DNA from: GH45 sp046704385
GTDB taxonomy: Bacteria > Bacteroidota > Bacteroidia > Bacteroidales > SZUA-534
DNA: 64,000 bases
Direction of reading: 5' to 3'
Assembly: GCA_046704385.1 (NCBI GenBank)
Contig: JBJKSB010000091.1
Span: 14,143 to 78,142, forward strand
Shown piece by piece: positions 54,477-63,928 of this stretch. The first letter of the stretch is position 1. Each line of letters opens with the position of its first letter. Position numbers and translations under genes: made by a program. The notes under the pieces are model-generated. The model was not told the DNA's origin and ran no database searches. It saw only the letters and a program-made list of their open reading frames with translations.

Positions 54477-56975
54477 TTGCCGAAAAATAACACTTTGAGT
54501 TTCGATCCGTTTCATATTGATCTTCCTGTACAAGAAAGTATTCCTGACATCAGGAGCAACCTGCACGATGCAAACACCCTGATTGTTCATGCTCCGCCGG
54601 GAGCCGGGAAAAGTACACTTCTTCCCCTGGCTTTAATGGATGAGACCTGGCTACAGGGAAAGAAAATTATTATGCTGGAACCACGACGGCTAGCTGCAAA
54701 AACCATTGCCATGCGCATGGCCGATTTGCTTGGAGAAAAAACGGGTGAACGGGTTGGGTTTCGTATCAGGTTCGAAACCAGCATTGGACCAAACACTCAA
54801 ATTGAAGTGGTTACAGAAGGTATACTTACCCGAATGCTTCAACAAAATAATTCGTTGGAAGGCATCGGCATGGTTATTTTCGATGAATTTCATGAACGAA
54901 GTTTATTTACGGATGTAGCCTTGGCTCTCTGCCGGGAATCACAACAAATTTTACGAACCGATTTGCGGATTCTCATTATGTCGGCCACCCTTGATATGCC
55001 ACAACTAACTAATTTATTAAATTCCAAAGCAGTCATTTCAGAAGGTAAGCAATACCCGGTCGACATGATTTATACCAACGATAACGATCCTGCCCTTTTA
55101 CCTGAATTTACGGCAAAAGTAGTAAGCCGCGCTTTAGCAGAACAACAAGGTGATGTTCTGGTATTTTTACCCGGCGAAGGGGAAATTCGCGATTGTGAAA
55201 CCCTGGTAAAACGAGAAAACCCGCAGGTAGTAGTTTATCCATTATACGGCCAATTGCCTCCGGCAAAACAATTTGCAGCCATTTTACCCCGGAAGGACGG
55301 TAAGCGAAAAGTTGTTTTAGCTACATCCATTGCAGAAACCAGCCTTACCATTGAAGGAATAACCGTGGTGATTGATTGCGGCTATACGCGCAACATGACT
55401 TATAATGCCGCCACCGGTTTATCGAAACTGGAAACACGTGAAATTACACTGGATGTAGCGGATCAACGCACCGGAAGGGCCGGACGACTGCAACCCGGAG
55501 TTTGTTACCGTATGTGGACAAAAGCCACACAAAATCGTTTAATCAAACACCGGTTACCCGAAATTCTTGAAGCTGACCTGGCATCACTGGTTCTGGACTT
55601 GGCACAATGGGGCACCCTGAATGCCGAAACGCTAACCTGGCTGACACCGCCTCCGAAAAACTCGATGGAAGAAGCCGTAAATCTTCTTGAACAACTTGAG
55701 GCTCTTGAGAACAACAAAATTACTTCACACGGAAAAGAAATTCATACATTACCCTGCCATCCAAGGATTGCCCACATGTTGATAATGGCACAAAAAGAAG
55801 GACTTGCAGCCCTGGCAACCGATGTAGCGGCCGTACTTGAAGAACGCGACCCGCTGGACAAAACCGCAGGAATTGATATAAACCTAAGAATTGATGCCCT
55901 GCGTCGATTTCGAAAAGGTGATTTAAAAAATAAAAGGTTAATATTTATTGAAAAAGTAGCCCAGCAATACCGGCATATGCTTTCTGTTGAAGTGGATAAT
56001 TCATCGGTAAATCCTTATGAAACCGGATTATTATTGGTTTACGCCTATCCTGAACGCATTGCTTATGCCAAACCCGGAAATAATGCTGTATTTATGATGG
56101 CCAATGGCAAAATGGCGGTGGCAGGGCATAAAGATGACCTGGCTTACGAACCCTGGCTGGTCATCGCTCATGTGCTTGCACGCGATACAATGGGAAAAAT
56201 ATTTATGGCTGCTCCTCTGGATCCAACGGATCTGGCACCCATGGTAAAGGATAAAACCATTATTGAGTGGAATACCAAAAAAGGAGGTTTTATCGCCGTA
56301 CAAAATAAATGTATCGGAAATATTATACTCCAATCGAAACCTATTACAGATGTGAGTATTGAGAAAAAAACCAGGGTAATAATAAATACTATCGAAAAAG
56401 AAGGAGAAACCCTACTAAATTTTAACGATGATTTTAATCAATGGCAAAACCGCGTGTTAAGCCTTCGAAAATGGATGCCGGAAGATAACTGGCCCGATGT
56501 TTCGACTCCCAATCTGCTGGCTACTGCTGAAAACTGGCTGGCTCCCTATCTGGTAGACGTTAAAAAACCGGAAGATCTTAAGAAACTGAATCTGCCAGAA
56601 ATTCTTACCCATTCACTGAATTATAATAAACAGGTATTACTTAAGAATTTGGCTCCTGAACGAATAAAAGTACCCAGCGGCTCAAATATTAAATTACAGT
56701 ACAATTCCATAGGAAAGCCACCAATTTTGGCCGTAAGATTACAGGAAGTATTCGGCATACTGCAAACTCCCAAAATTTGCAATAATACAATAAGCATACT
56801 CATACATTTGCTGTCACCGGGATTTAAACTGGTTCAGATAACCGGTGATTTGTCGAGCTTTTGGCAAAACGCCTATTTCGAGGTAAAAAGTGAGCTCAGG
56901 AGAAAATATCCTAAACACGAATGGCCCGATGATCCGTTAAAAGCAATACCAGTACGAGGGGTGAAAAGGAAATAA
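54477..56975 (+). CDS. hrpB: ATP-dependent helicase HrpB
   Basis: The protein has about 832 residues. Motif I is APPGAGKST, motif II is DEFH (the HrpB form of DEAH) in MVIFDEFHERSLF, motif III is SATLD, and motif VI is DQRTGRAGR; then HA2-like and HrpB-type C-terminal domains end in HEWPDDPLKAIPVRGVKRK, typical of this family. No in-frame ATG exists near the expected N-terminus, so the start is TTG at 54477 or TTG at 54495. HrpB is an RNA/DNA helicase of poorly defined role. Confidence 0.93.
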   Translation: MPKNNTLSFDPFHIDLPVQESIPDIRSNLHDANTLIVHAPPGAGKSTLLPLALMDETWLQGKKIIMLEPRRLAAKTIAMRMADLLGEKTGERVGFRIRFETSIGPNTQIEVVTEGILTRMLQQNNSLEGIGMVIFDEFHERSLFTDVALALCRESQQILRTDLRILIMSATLDMPQLTNLLNSKAVISEGKQYPVDMIYTNDNDPALLPEFTAKVVSRALAEQQGDVLVFLPGEGEIRDCETLVKRENPQVVVYPLYGQLPPAKQFAAILPRKDGKRKVVLATSIAETSLTIEGITVVIDCGYTRNMTYNAATGLSKLETREITLDVADQRTGRAGRLQPGVCYRMWTKATQNRLIKHRLPEILEADLASLVLDLAQWGTLNAETLTWLTPPPKNSMEEAVNLLEQLEALENNKITSHGKEIHTLPCHPRIAHMLIMAQKEGLAALATDVAAVLEERDPLDKTAGIDINLRIDALRRFRKGDLKNKRLIFIEKVAQQYRHMLSVEVDNSSVNPYETGLLLVYAYPERIAYAKPGNNAVFMMANGKMAVAGHKDDLAYEPWLVIAHVLARDTMGKIFMAAPLDPTDLAPMVKDKTIIEWNTKKGGFIAVQNKCIGNIILQSKPITDVSIEKKTRVIINTIEKEGETLLNFNDDFNQWQNRVLSLRKWMPEDNWPDVSTPNLLATAENWLAPYLVDVKKPEDLKKLNLPEILTHSLNYNKQVLLKNLAPERIKVPSGSNIKLQYNSIGKPPILAVRLQEVFGILQTPKICNNTISILIHLLSPGFKLVQITGDLSSFWQNAYFEVKSELRRKYPKHEWPDDPLKAIPVRGVKRK

Positions 56976-57028
56976 AGGTTTGAATTTATTTTTGTCCTTC
57001 AATAAAAAAGGCTTTTACCGGCCAAAAC

Positions 57029-57059
57029 AAGATTTAACAAGATTTAACCAGATTTAAAC
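57029..57059. repeat. Triple 10-bp direct repeat
   Basis: The unit GATTTAACMA occurs three times in tandem at 57031-57059 (third copy ends GATTTAAACT). It forms the 3' end and stop of the truncated reductase gene. Confidence 0.65.
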
Positions 57060-57246
57060 TATAGATAAAGGAATTCTTTAATTCGTCATTTGTAAACCCG
57101 CTTTTAGCATCAAAATTCTCTTGAAATTTTGGCAAACTGAAATGCACCAGAATTTCGGCATTGCCAAACTGGGTTGTCGTAAATTTTGCAAATTGCTTAT
57201 TTATTGAATGTTTGCTTGAACTTGCACCAAAAGCGACTATTTTCAT
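57034..57246 (-). pseudogene. Internally deleted NAD(P)H-dependent FMN reductase gene
   Basis: The open frame encodes 70 residues. The first part MKIVAFGASSSKHSINKQFAKF is the N-terminal FMN-binding loop of the family. The rest (VHFSLPKFQENFDAKSGFTNDELKNSF) matches the usual C-terminus rather than the middle. Family members have about 175-185 residues, so roughly 100 central residues are missing in frame. The gene follows pirin and YceI, partners seen with such reductases in Bacteroidota, and so probably marks a decayed operon member. It ends in a repeat of GATTTAAC. Confidence 0.65.
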
Positions 57247-57260
57247 AACTTAATGTTAAT

Positions 57261-57974
57261 TTAATTAATCATTGGAACTTCCATTAAAAGAACGCTGCCG
57301 TGCGCTTCGAAAAGGAATTGTATTTCGTTGATATCCCATAAGCCCATACCATCGCGTGGCGTAAGCTTTTGACCTTCAATTTGCACATTTCCCTCCAATA
57401 CAAAAGCATAAACCCCATTCCCTTGTTTTTTCAATGGATACGAAATTGAACTGCCAGTATCAAATTTACCCATATAAAACCATGCGTCCTGATGTATCCA
57501 GACACCCTGGTCATCTTTGTCGGGCGACAGTATCTGATAAAACTTGTTCGTTATTTCAACATCTCTGATGGAAATTTGATCGTAACGTGGTATTACACTT
57601 TTTTGTTTGGGGATTACCCAAATCTGAAGAAACCTGACTTTCTGATCTTTGTTTTTGTTGTATTCGCTGTGAAAAATGCCGGTTCCTGCACTCATAATCT
57701 GAACATCACCTTCTTTAATTACGGTCACATTTCCCATGCTGTCTTTATGTTCCAAATCGCCTTCCAGAGGAATCGTAATAATTTCCATATTGTCATGCGG
57801 ATGTCTTCCGAAACCCTTTCCGGCTTCCACAACATCATCGTTAAGTACTCGCAATGCCCCGAAATGAACACGTTCAGGATCGAAATAATTTGCGAAACTG
57901 AATGTATGATGTGAGTCAAGCCACCCATGGTTCACATGACCACGAGTGTTGGCTCTATGCAATAGCGTTTTCAT
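57261..57974 (-). CDS. Pirin-family protein (bicupin)
   Basis: The protein has 237 residues. The N-terminal cupin has the metal ligands His-x-His in RHPHDNMEI, another His in GIFHSEY, and the signature GGDVQ-like EGDVQIMSAGTG. The C-terminal cupin is present (GVYAFVLEGNVQIEGQ). Pirins of this kind have quercetin 2,3-dioxygenase activity or act as redox cofactors. It is 7 bp after the YceI gene and 14 bp before the remnant reductase, so the three form a small operon. Confidence 0.92.
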   Translation of the reverse strand: MKTLLHRANTRGHVNHGWLDSHHTFSFANYFDPERVHFGALRVLNDDVVEAGKGFGRHPHDNMEIITIPLEGDLEHKDSMGNVTVIKEGDVQIMSAGTGIFHSEYNKNKDQKVRFLQIWVIPKQKSVIPRYDQISIRDVEITNKFYQILSPDKDDQGVWIHQDAWFYMGKFDTGSSISYPLKKQGNGVYAFVLEGNVQIEGQKLTPRDGMGLWDINEIQFLFEAHGSVLLMEVPMIN

Positions 57975-57981
57975 TTTGTTA

Positions 57982-58527
57982 TCAATTAGCTTGTTTTAAC
58001 AACTGAACTTCACAAATTATCTTAATTTCGTCGCTTACCAAAACTCCTCCGGTTTCAAGAGTTGCGTTCCAGGTAAGTCCAAAATCTTTACGATTTATTT
58101 TCCCGGAAATTGCGTATCCTGCTTTTTCATTGCCCCAGGGGTCTTTCATTACTCCGCCGAATTCAACATCCAGTTTTACATTTTGTGTTACTCCTTTAAT
58201 GGTTAAATCACCCGTAAGGATGTAGTTTTCATCGTCGGTTTTAGCCATGCTGGTTCCCTTAAAAGTAACTTCTTTAAAGTTTTCAACATCGAAGAAATCT
58301 GCACTTTTTAAGTGAGCATCACGGTCAGGAGCACCAGTATCTATTGATTCAGGATTCATTTTAAACTCAACTTCGGAGGTTAAAAAATTGTTTCCTGACG
58401 TGTAAACAGTACCTTCGAATTCTTTAAAAACACCCTTTACATTAGTTATCATTAAGTGTTTTGCTTTAAAAGAAATTTCGCTGTGCGAAGGGTCAATTGA
58501 CCATTTTGTTTTTGAATTAGTTTCCAT
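57982..58527 (-). CDS. YceI-family lipid-binding protein
   Basis: The protein has 181 residues without a signal peptide. The lipocalin-like YceI pattern is clear: WSIDPSHSEISFKAKHLMI, VEFKMNPESIDTG, HLKSADFFDVENF, LTGDLTIKGVTQNVKLDVEF and KINRKDFGLTW. Members bind polyisoprenoids; the lack of a signal peptide suggests a cytoplasmic form. It is the first gene of the YceI-pirin-reductase operon and lies downstream of an AraC gene in the same direction. Confidence 0.93.
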   Translation of the reverse strand: METNSKTKWSIDPSHSEISFKAKHLMITNVKGVFKEFEGTVYTSGNNFLTSEVEFKMNPESIDTGAPDRDAHLKSADFFDVENFKEVTFKGTSMAKTDDENYILTGDLTIKGVTQNVKLDVEFGGVMKDPWGNEKAGYAISGKINRKDFGLTWNATLETGGVLVSDEIKIICEVQLLKQAN

Positions 58528-58634
58528 TGCTTTAATTTTTAATTGTTTTTAACGATACAAAACTACGTTGCGGAAACTGACTCTGTAATGGAAGAATTAC
58601 GGTATCTATGGTAAAAATTATCGATTTGGTAATT

Positions 58635-59516
58635 TTATTTTAAATGACTGTCGCGAAATTCCTGTAATGATAATCCTAATTTACTCTTAATGAATTTGCT
58701 GAAATGTGAGGGATCATCAAAACCCAAATCAAAACCTATTTCTTTGCTGCTTTTATCCGTAAAAACAATCATTCTCTTGGCTTCAAGGGCTAATCGGTTT
58801 TGAATAAACTCTTTTGCAGAAACATTTATGGATGCTTTTATAACTTCATTTAAATAGTTAGGCGAAACATTTAACTTTTCGGCGTATTCCTGCACCTGAT
58901 GCAAGGTTTTAAAATGGGTCTCAACATTCTCTTTAAATTTTTTCACTATCGATTTTCCCACTTCTAAAAATTGTGAATTGGCATCAGGTGTAAGCGAACA
59001 ATGCCCATTGCATTCTATCAGAAAAAGTTTCAGGTAAGCCCCAATAGTTTCATAACGCATTTCGTTCACAGAATGAAACTCTGAATCCATTTTTGCGGCA
59101 AATAATTTTAATGAGCCCTCCATTTCCGAATGAATCGGGAGTGGTGGTGTTTCGTCACTTTTTTGAAACAGTTTCAAGTTCGAAATAAAATCAGGTCGGA
59201 TACTGTTTTTTTCGAGAAATTCTGACGTAAACAGAATGACATAGCCCGTAGGATTCGGATTTGTAATTACCTGGTGAACCTGTTCGGGACTCACAAAGAA
59301 AATATTGTTTGGAAGAATCTTGTATTCTTTAAAATCAATAATATGCTTCCCTGTAGCTGTATACGACCAAATAACCGAATAATAATTATGTCGGTGCGGA
59401 TCGTCGGCAATACCGCCCAGTGATTGATCCAACTCCTCCATAGTTTTTATTACGAATGGCATGGGTACACCATTGAGTTGCAAATCAAGACTATATATTT
59501 GGTTGTTATCGGGCAT
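58635..59516 (-). CDS. AraC-family transcriptional regulator (cupin sensor)
   Basis: The protein has 293 residues. An N-terminal cupin (DDPHRHNYYSVIW...GKHIIDFKEYKILPNNIFFVSPEQVHQV) is followed by a C-terminal double helix-turn-helix (TLHQVQEYAEKLNVSPNYLNEVIK and SSKEIGFDLGFDDPSHFSKFIKSKLGLSLQEF). Such regulators often control the pirin/YceI type operon that begins 107 bp downstream here, but binding is not shown. Confidence 0.92.
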   Translation of the reverse strand: MPDNNQIYSLDLQLNGVPMPFVIKTMEELDQSLGGIADDPHRHNYYSVIWSYTATGKHIIDFKEYKILPNNIFFVSPEQVHQVITNPNPTGYVILFTSEFLEKNSIRPDFISNLKLFQKSDETPPLPIHSEMEGSLKLFAAKMDSEFHSVNEMRYETIGAYLKLFLIECNGHCSLTPDANSQFLEVGKSIVKKFKENVETHFKTLHQVQEYAEKLNVSPNYLNEVIKASINVSAKEFIQNRLALEAKRMIVFTDKSSKEIGFDLGFDDPSHFSKFIKSKLGLSLQEFRDSHLK

Positions 59517-59841
59517 CAGATTAAAAATAAGGAAATTAACAGTAACAAAATTATCAAATTAGCAAGAAACTATCAACAAAACCGAAACAGTTAAAATAAG
59601 GTATGTGTCTGGCAATTGAAGTATCAATCCATTTGATAGAACTGGTAAACCCTTACTTTTGTTTTGCGGTATTTGTTTTTCAACTTTTCAATCTTGAAGA
59701 ATGTTATCGCGTTAGCAATATTTTAAGATTAGATGTAGGTTAATAGCTGGTTTTATAAAAACCATAAAATTAATTAAAACATAAAAAAGTCCCGGCTTTG
59801 TTTAAAACCGGGACTTTTTTATGCATTTCAACAACTATTTG
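59517..59841. other. 325-bp intergenic region with terminator
   Basis: No gene was found. The right part holds the terminator at 59783-59820; the left part is AT-rich leader of the AraC gene with no recognised motif. Confidence 0.45.
59783..59820 (-). terminator. Rho-independent terminator of the small secreted gene
   Basis: AAAAAAGTCCCGG / CCGGGACTTTTTT form a perfect stem with a 12-nt loop and T-tracts on both strands. It lies 22 bp past the stop at 59842. Confidence 0.9.
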
Positions 59842-60198
59842 TTACAAATCGGTAAGAATATCGAACTTAACTTTTAAATAATAAATGTTTCCTGTTTTAA
59901 AGTTAGTACTTTTTACAGTTACATCAGTCAACGATTTCCTTACATGGTCACCTAACTCTTGGTTAGTTGCGCTCAGGTCAACAATACGTACCATCGAATT
60001 TTCATCCAGGGTAACTTTCATCCAAACTTCACCTTTAATCATCTGGTCTTTGGCAAATTGCGGATAGGCAATTTGTTTGGCAATAGCCTGTTTGAAATCG
60101 GTAGGTAATTTTTCAGCTACGGCTGGCAATTTTTTTGCACTTACGGCGGTAGTTAAACCTAAGGTTGCAGCTACCAATAATACTAATAATTTTTTCAT
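59842..60198 (-). CDS. Small secreted TonB C-terminal-like protein
   Basis: The protein has 118 residues. The ATG at 60198 gives a signal peptide (MKKLLVLLVAATLGLTTAVSA); GTG at 60201 is in frame. The mature part (QIAYPQFAKDQMIKGEVWMKVTLDENSMVRIVDL) has the YP-x-A-x-x-x-x-I-x-G-x-V core of TonB C-terminal domains, but there is no membrane-anchored N-terminal part. Stand-alone TonB-C-like periplasmic proteins are common in Bacteroidota and have no established role. A strong terminator follows. Confidence 0.78.
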   Translation of the reverse strand: MKKLLVLLVAATLGLTTAVSAKKLPAVAEKLPTDFKQAIAKQIAYPQFAKDQMIKGEVWMKVTLDENSMVRIVDLSATNQELGDHVRKSLTDVTVKSTNFKTGNIYYLKVKFDILTDL

Positions 60199-60487
60199 CA
60201 CTAAATGGTTTTAAAGGTTTTATTAATAACACATCAAATGTCTGAATAAATTATCAGCTGTTAAACCAGTTTTCGATAAACGGTCTTTATTTTCGATAAG
60301 AGGTTAAAATTTGGAATGTATGTAAAAAATCCTAATTTTATAACTCTAAATTACTGAATTAAATATAATTTAAACCTTTGGTATTTTCTATTTAACCAAT
60401 AATCATCATTATTAAAGGTTAATTTATTCCAAAAGGGGACTCAACTATATTATCATTCTCAATTATTTTTTCTTAAAACTATTGGTT

Positions 60488-63400
60488 ATGAAAACAATCT
60501 TTCTTTTAAGTTTTATTATACTCTCTTTGTCTTTATGCGGACAAGATTACTGGAACTATTGCGATACTATTACAGCCCCTCCCTACCAGCAACAGGGAAC
60601 CTTTAACAGAGATTACGCCTGGGGTGACGGATTACTGGTTGTTGCCTCAAATTTACCAAATTGCTATGGCACCAGAGAGTTAGCCCGGGTTTATGAACCT
60701 GTAGGTGAAAAATGGGTTAACGTGGCAACTTTGATAGCGCGTGATTTTGCTGACTCATTAGGAAACGGCATTTCGTATGAGAATTTTGGTGTAAGCCTTG
60801 ATGCTGATGGAGACAGGGTAATTATTGTTGGAACCAGAAATATAGGAACCTTTGTAAACGGATATATCTTTAAAAAACCCAAAACCGGCTGGAACGGGAT
60901 TACCCTGGAAAGTTCTGTTATAACAGAAGAAGTTGGAATTCAACCTGATGCAAATGCTATAAGTGCAAAAATAAAAGATACTGTAGCTGTCCTAAATGCA
61001 TACGGACATATAAATGTATTTCACGAAACCTCACCCAACAATTGGATGAAAAAAGGCGACTTTAACATCGGTACATATGTATCGTATGATATTTTGAATG
61101 ATTCGGTTATTCTATCGTATAATGCAAGCGCACTACAAGATGCAAATTATAATATTATTTATTATGGATCTGTTGATGTTGCCACGTGGGATGGTGCCAC
61201 ATGGAATAAAGAAATAAATAAAATACGTGCTTATTCAACAAACCCGGGGGGACATTTTAATGGTCCATACAATTTTGGAAGAAAGTTTCAGATTCTAACT
61301 CATAACCTGGTAGTTGAATCATCCGATAGTATATTCTTTTATAACCTTACAGATAATATTAACTGGAGCACCGATATATTGTTACCATTCAGGAAGGAAG
61401 CCATAACCAATTTTAGTGTATCGGACGATGTAATGTATAGTTGGAAAAACAACAAAATGTATTACGACAATCGCGATGCCGGAGATTTAAGTGTACTTGA
61501 CAACCTTGATCTAAAGGAAATGAGTACCACGTATGCCAAAGGTGACATTTACGGAAACTATTATTTCACACAGGTAAGTAGCACCGTTCCCGGGGGAGGT
61601 TTTAATGTTTATGAGTTGAATAAAAATAATGCAGGTTGGGATTCATTTACTAAAATCGATACCATTTCGCCACCTTTAAACAATAGAGGTTGGTTTGGAT
61701 ATAACGAAAGTTCTGCAACCACCGATAAATATGCATTTATCCATACCGCCGACTCGGGATATGTATTCATGTATACCAATGATCATGATAGCTGGAATTA
61801 TACCGGAACTATTAATGTCGGATCAAATAAAATAGGTTATGCCAACGACAGCCTGGTTATTACCTACAAAAATACACAGGTTTACAGCATCCAAAAAAAT
61901 AGTGATTGGATTACCGATAATACTATAAAATTGTTCGATTGTGGATTTTCCAGTCAAATAACCACTCTTTATTATGCATCAAATTACATGGCTGTTGCCT
62001 CTTTCACTGAATTAAAAGCAATTAGTTATAGTAATAATGATTGGGATATTACGCATGCAGCAACTTTATCCGTTCCAGCATCAGACACGCTTGACCTGAT
62101 AGTAGCTGCCAATAACTTTATTGCTGCTTTAACAGTTAACGACAGCATATTATTTTATCTGAAAGGTGATAACTGGACAGATATGAATTCGCCTTCGTTT
62201 ACCATTGGTAAAGATTCGGTACTTGCAGATTCAACCTATAATTTATACGTGCAGTACCTGCTAAATAATGAACCCACTCACTCAGAAAATTTGAGCAGCA
62301 ATTATTCAAAACGAAGGGGCGATTTTTCAAAAACAGTTTTAGCCATTCCTGAATATGTGAGCACGGGTATTTTCCATCTTGAGGATCCGTTGATACCACA
62401 ATTATTTGGTTATAGGGACCTGGCAGTTTCAGAGAATTATATTATTACTTCACACTATAAAAGAACGACTGACAAAGGTTATATGCAGGGAGTTTATGAT
62501 ATTTTCAAGCGAACTTTTAATAATCCACCGCACAAAATTGTTCAGCTTGATACTGTTATAGTTGATGAAGTAGAACCTTCTTCACAAGAATTCAGAGATA
62601 CAATAAATATTGCTGAATTATATCGTGATTTTGAAGATTCAACTTCATTTTTCACAACATTAGATTCTATAAAATATGTACCAGAACAAAATTTTACTTA
62701 TAAACCCCAATTATACTACAGTCAAATTCTAATAACTATAGATTCATACGAATATGGTGAAATAATTTTTTATTATCATGTTTCCGACCAGCTTGGTAAA
62801 TCAACCTATGACAGTTTGCATTATATAATCAAACCAATTATAAATAAACTTCAGTTAAATTCACCATTTCGTTTTTCATATGGTGATACCTTACCATTTA
62901 AAGCAAAACGTTTTGATAGGGATGGAGAGGAAGTTAAATTTGTTAAAATTGTGAACGCTAATAATTTAAAGGTAAGCTTGTCTGATTCAATGCAATTTAA
63001 TACGGGCGATTTCTATCCTATTGATAGTACCATATTACTTGAAGCTATTTCAGCAGGAGAAGCCTCAATAACCTTGGCAGGAGCCTTTGATTCAACTGGA
63101 AACGGCTTAGGTCCTGAAACTACGAGTATTGGCACAATCGATAAGGGAATTTTAACAGTTACAATATTGGATACTTCCAGAGTATATCATGAACCTAATC
63201 CTGACTTTACATTGATTTATTCAGGATTTGCAAATGGTGATTATGTGTCCGATATTGATACCTTACCAACTGTGATAACTTCTGCAGATATTGAATCTAA
63301 TGCCGGAGAATATTCTATTCAATATATTGGAGGTTATGATGATAACTATCTGTTTACTCACACAGGCCAGGGAATCCTTACCATTTTAAAAGCTGATCAG

Positions 63401-63928
63401 ATAATTACTTTTGATCCTGATTCAGTAGTATATATGTTTGTTCCGAATTCATTATACACTTTCAATGCCACATCAAGTTCAGGATATGCCGTGTTTTTTA
63501 AATCATCTGATTTGTCAGTTATCTACTTTGATGGCCTTACAGCTCATTTGATAAATCCTGGAGAGGTTATAATTACTGCTTTTGTAGACAGTAGTTATAA
63601 TTATAACAGGGCAGAAGTTGAAAGGATGGTCCAACTAAAAGATGGAACTATAGGTGTTGATAATATTAATTCGAATACAGCGGTTTCTGTTTTTCCAAAC
63701 CCTACCAGTGATAACCTGAACCTGACTTTATCAACCACTAAAAATGAGCCGGTGAATGTTTCAATATTCAATATTGAAGGGAAGCTAATGCATAAATTTA
63801 GTTACACTAACCTTGCCGGTACCTACACAGAACAGCTTGACTTAAATGATCTTCCAACAGGTTTATATTATTTAAAAATATGTCTATCGGGAATCAGTAA
63901 TAACATTCTTATAATTTATAGAAACTGA
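60488..63928 (+). CDS. Large secreted propeller/MBG protein with T9SS sorting domain
   Basis: The protein has 1146 residues from the ATG at 60488 (signal peptide MKTIFLLSFIILSLSLCGQ). The N-terminal two-thirds is repeated beta-propeller-like sequence (blade pieces such as FGVSLDADGDRVIIVG and VAVLNAYGHINVF). Around residues 800-1045 are beta-sandwich modules: an acidic domain (VDEVEPSSQEFRDTI) and an MBG-like domain (TILDTSRVYHEPNPDFTLIYSG to ILTILKADQIITFDP). A T9SS sorting domain ends the protein (VSVFPNPTSDNLNLTL to NILIIYRN). No catalytic motif was recognised; it is probably a cell-surface structural or adhesive protein. Confidence 0.82.
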   Translation: MKTIFLLSFIILSLSLCGQDYWNYCDTITAPPYQQQGTFNRDYAWGDGLLVVASNLPNCYGTRELARVYEPVGEKWVNVATLIARDFADSLGNGISYENFGVSLDADGDRVIIVGTRNIGTFVNGYIFKKPKTGWNGITLESSVITEEVGIQPDANAISAKIKDTVAVLNAYGHINVFHETSPNNWMKKGDFNIGTYVSYDILNDSVILSYNASALQDANYNIIYYGSVDVATWDGATWNKEINKIRAYSTNPGGHFNGPYNFGRKFQILTHNLVVESSDSIFFYNLTDNINWSTDILLPFRKEAITNFSVSDDVMYSWKNNKMYYDNRDAGDLSVLDNLDLKEMSTTYAKGDIYGNYYFTQVSSTVPGGGFNVYELNKNNAGWDSFTKIDTISPPLNNRGWFGYNESSATTDKYAFIHTADSGYVFMYTNDHDSWNYTGTINVGSNKIGYANDSLVITYKNTQVYSIQKNSDWITDNTIKLFDCGFSSQITTLYYASNYMAVASFTELKAISYSNNDWDITHAATLSVPASDTLDLIVAANNFIAALTVNDSILFYLKGDNWTDMNSPSFTIGKDSVLADSTYNLYVQYLLNNEPTHSENLSSNYSKRRGDFSKTVLAIPEYVSTGIFHLEDPLIPQLFGYRDLAVSENYIITSHYKRTTDKGYMQGVYDIFKRTFNNPPHKIVQLDTVIVDEVEPSSQEFRDTINIAELYRDFEDSTSFFTTLDSIKYVPEQNFTYKPQLYYSQILITIDSYEYGEIIFYYHVSDQLGKSTYDSLHYIIKPIINKLQLNSPFRFSYGDTLPFKAKRFDRDGEEVKFVKIVNANNLKVSLSDSMQFNTGDFYPIDSTILLEAISAGEASITLAGAFDSTGNGLGPETTSIGTIDKGILTVTILDTSRVYHEPNPDFTLIYSGFANGDYVSDIDTLPTVITSADIESNAGEYSIQYIGGYDDNYLFTHTGQGILTILKADQIITFDPDSVVYMFVPNSLYTFNATSSSGYAVFFKSSDLSVIYFDGLTAHLINPGEVIITAFVDSSYNYNRAEVERMVQLKDGTIGVDNINSNTAVSVFPNPTSDNLNLTLSTTKNEPVNVSIFNIEGKLMHKFSYTNLAGTYTEQLDLNDLPTGLYYLKICLSGISNNILIIYRN

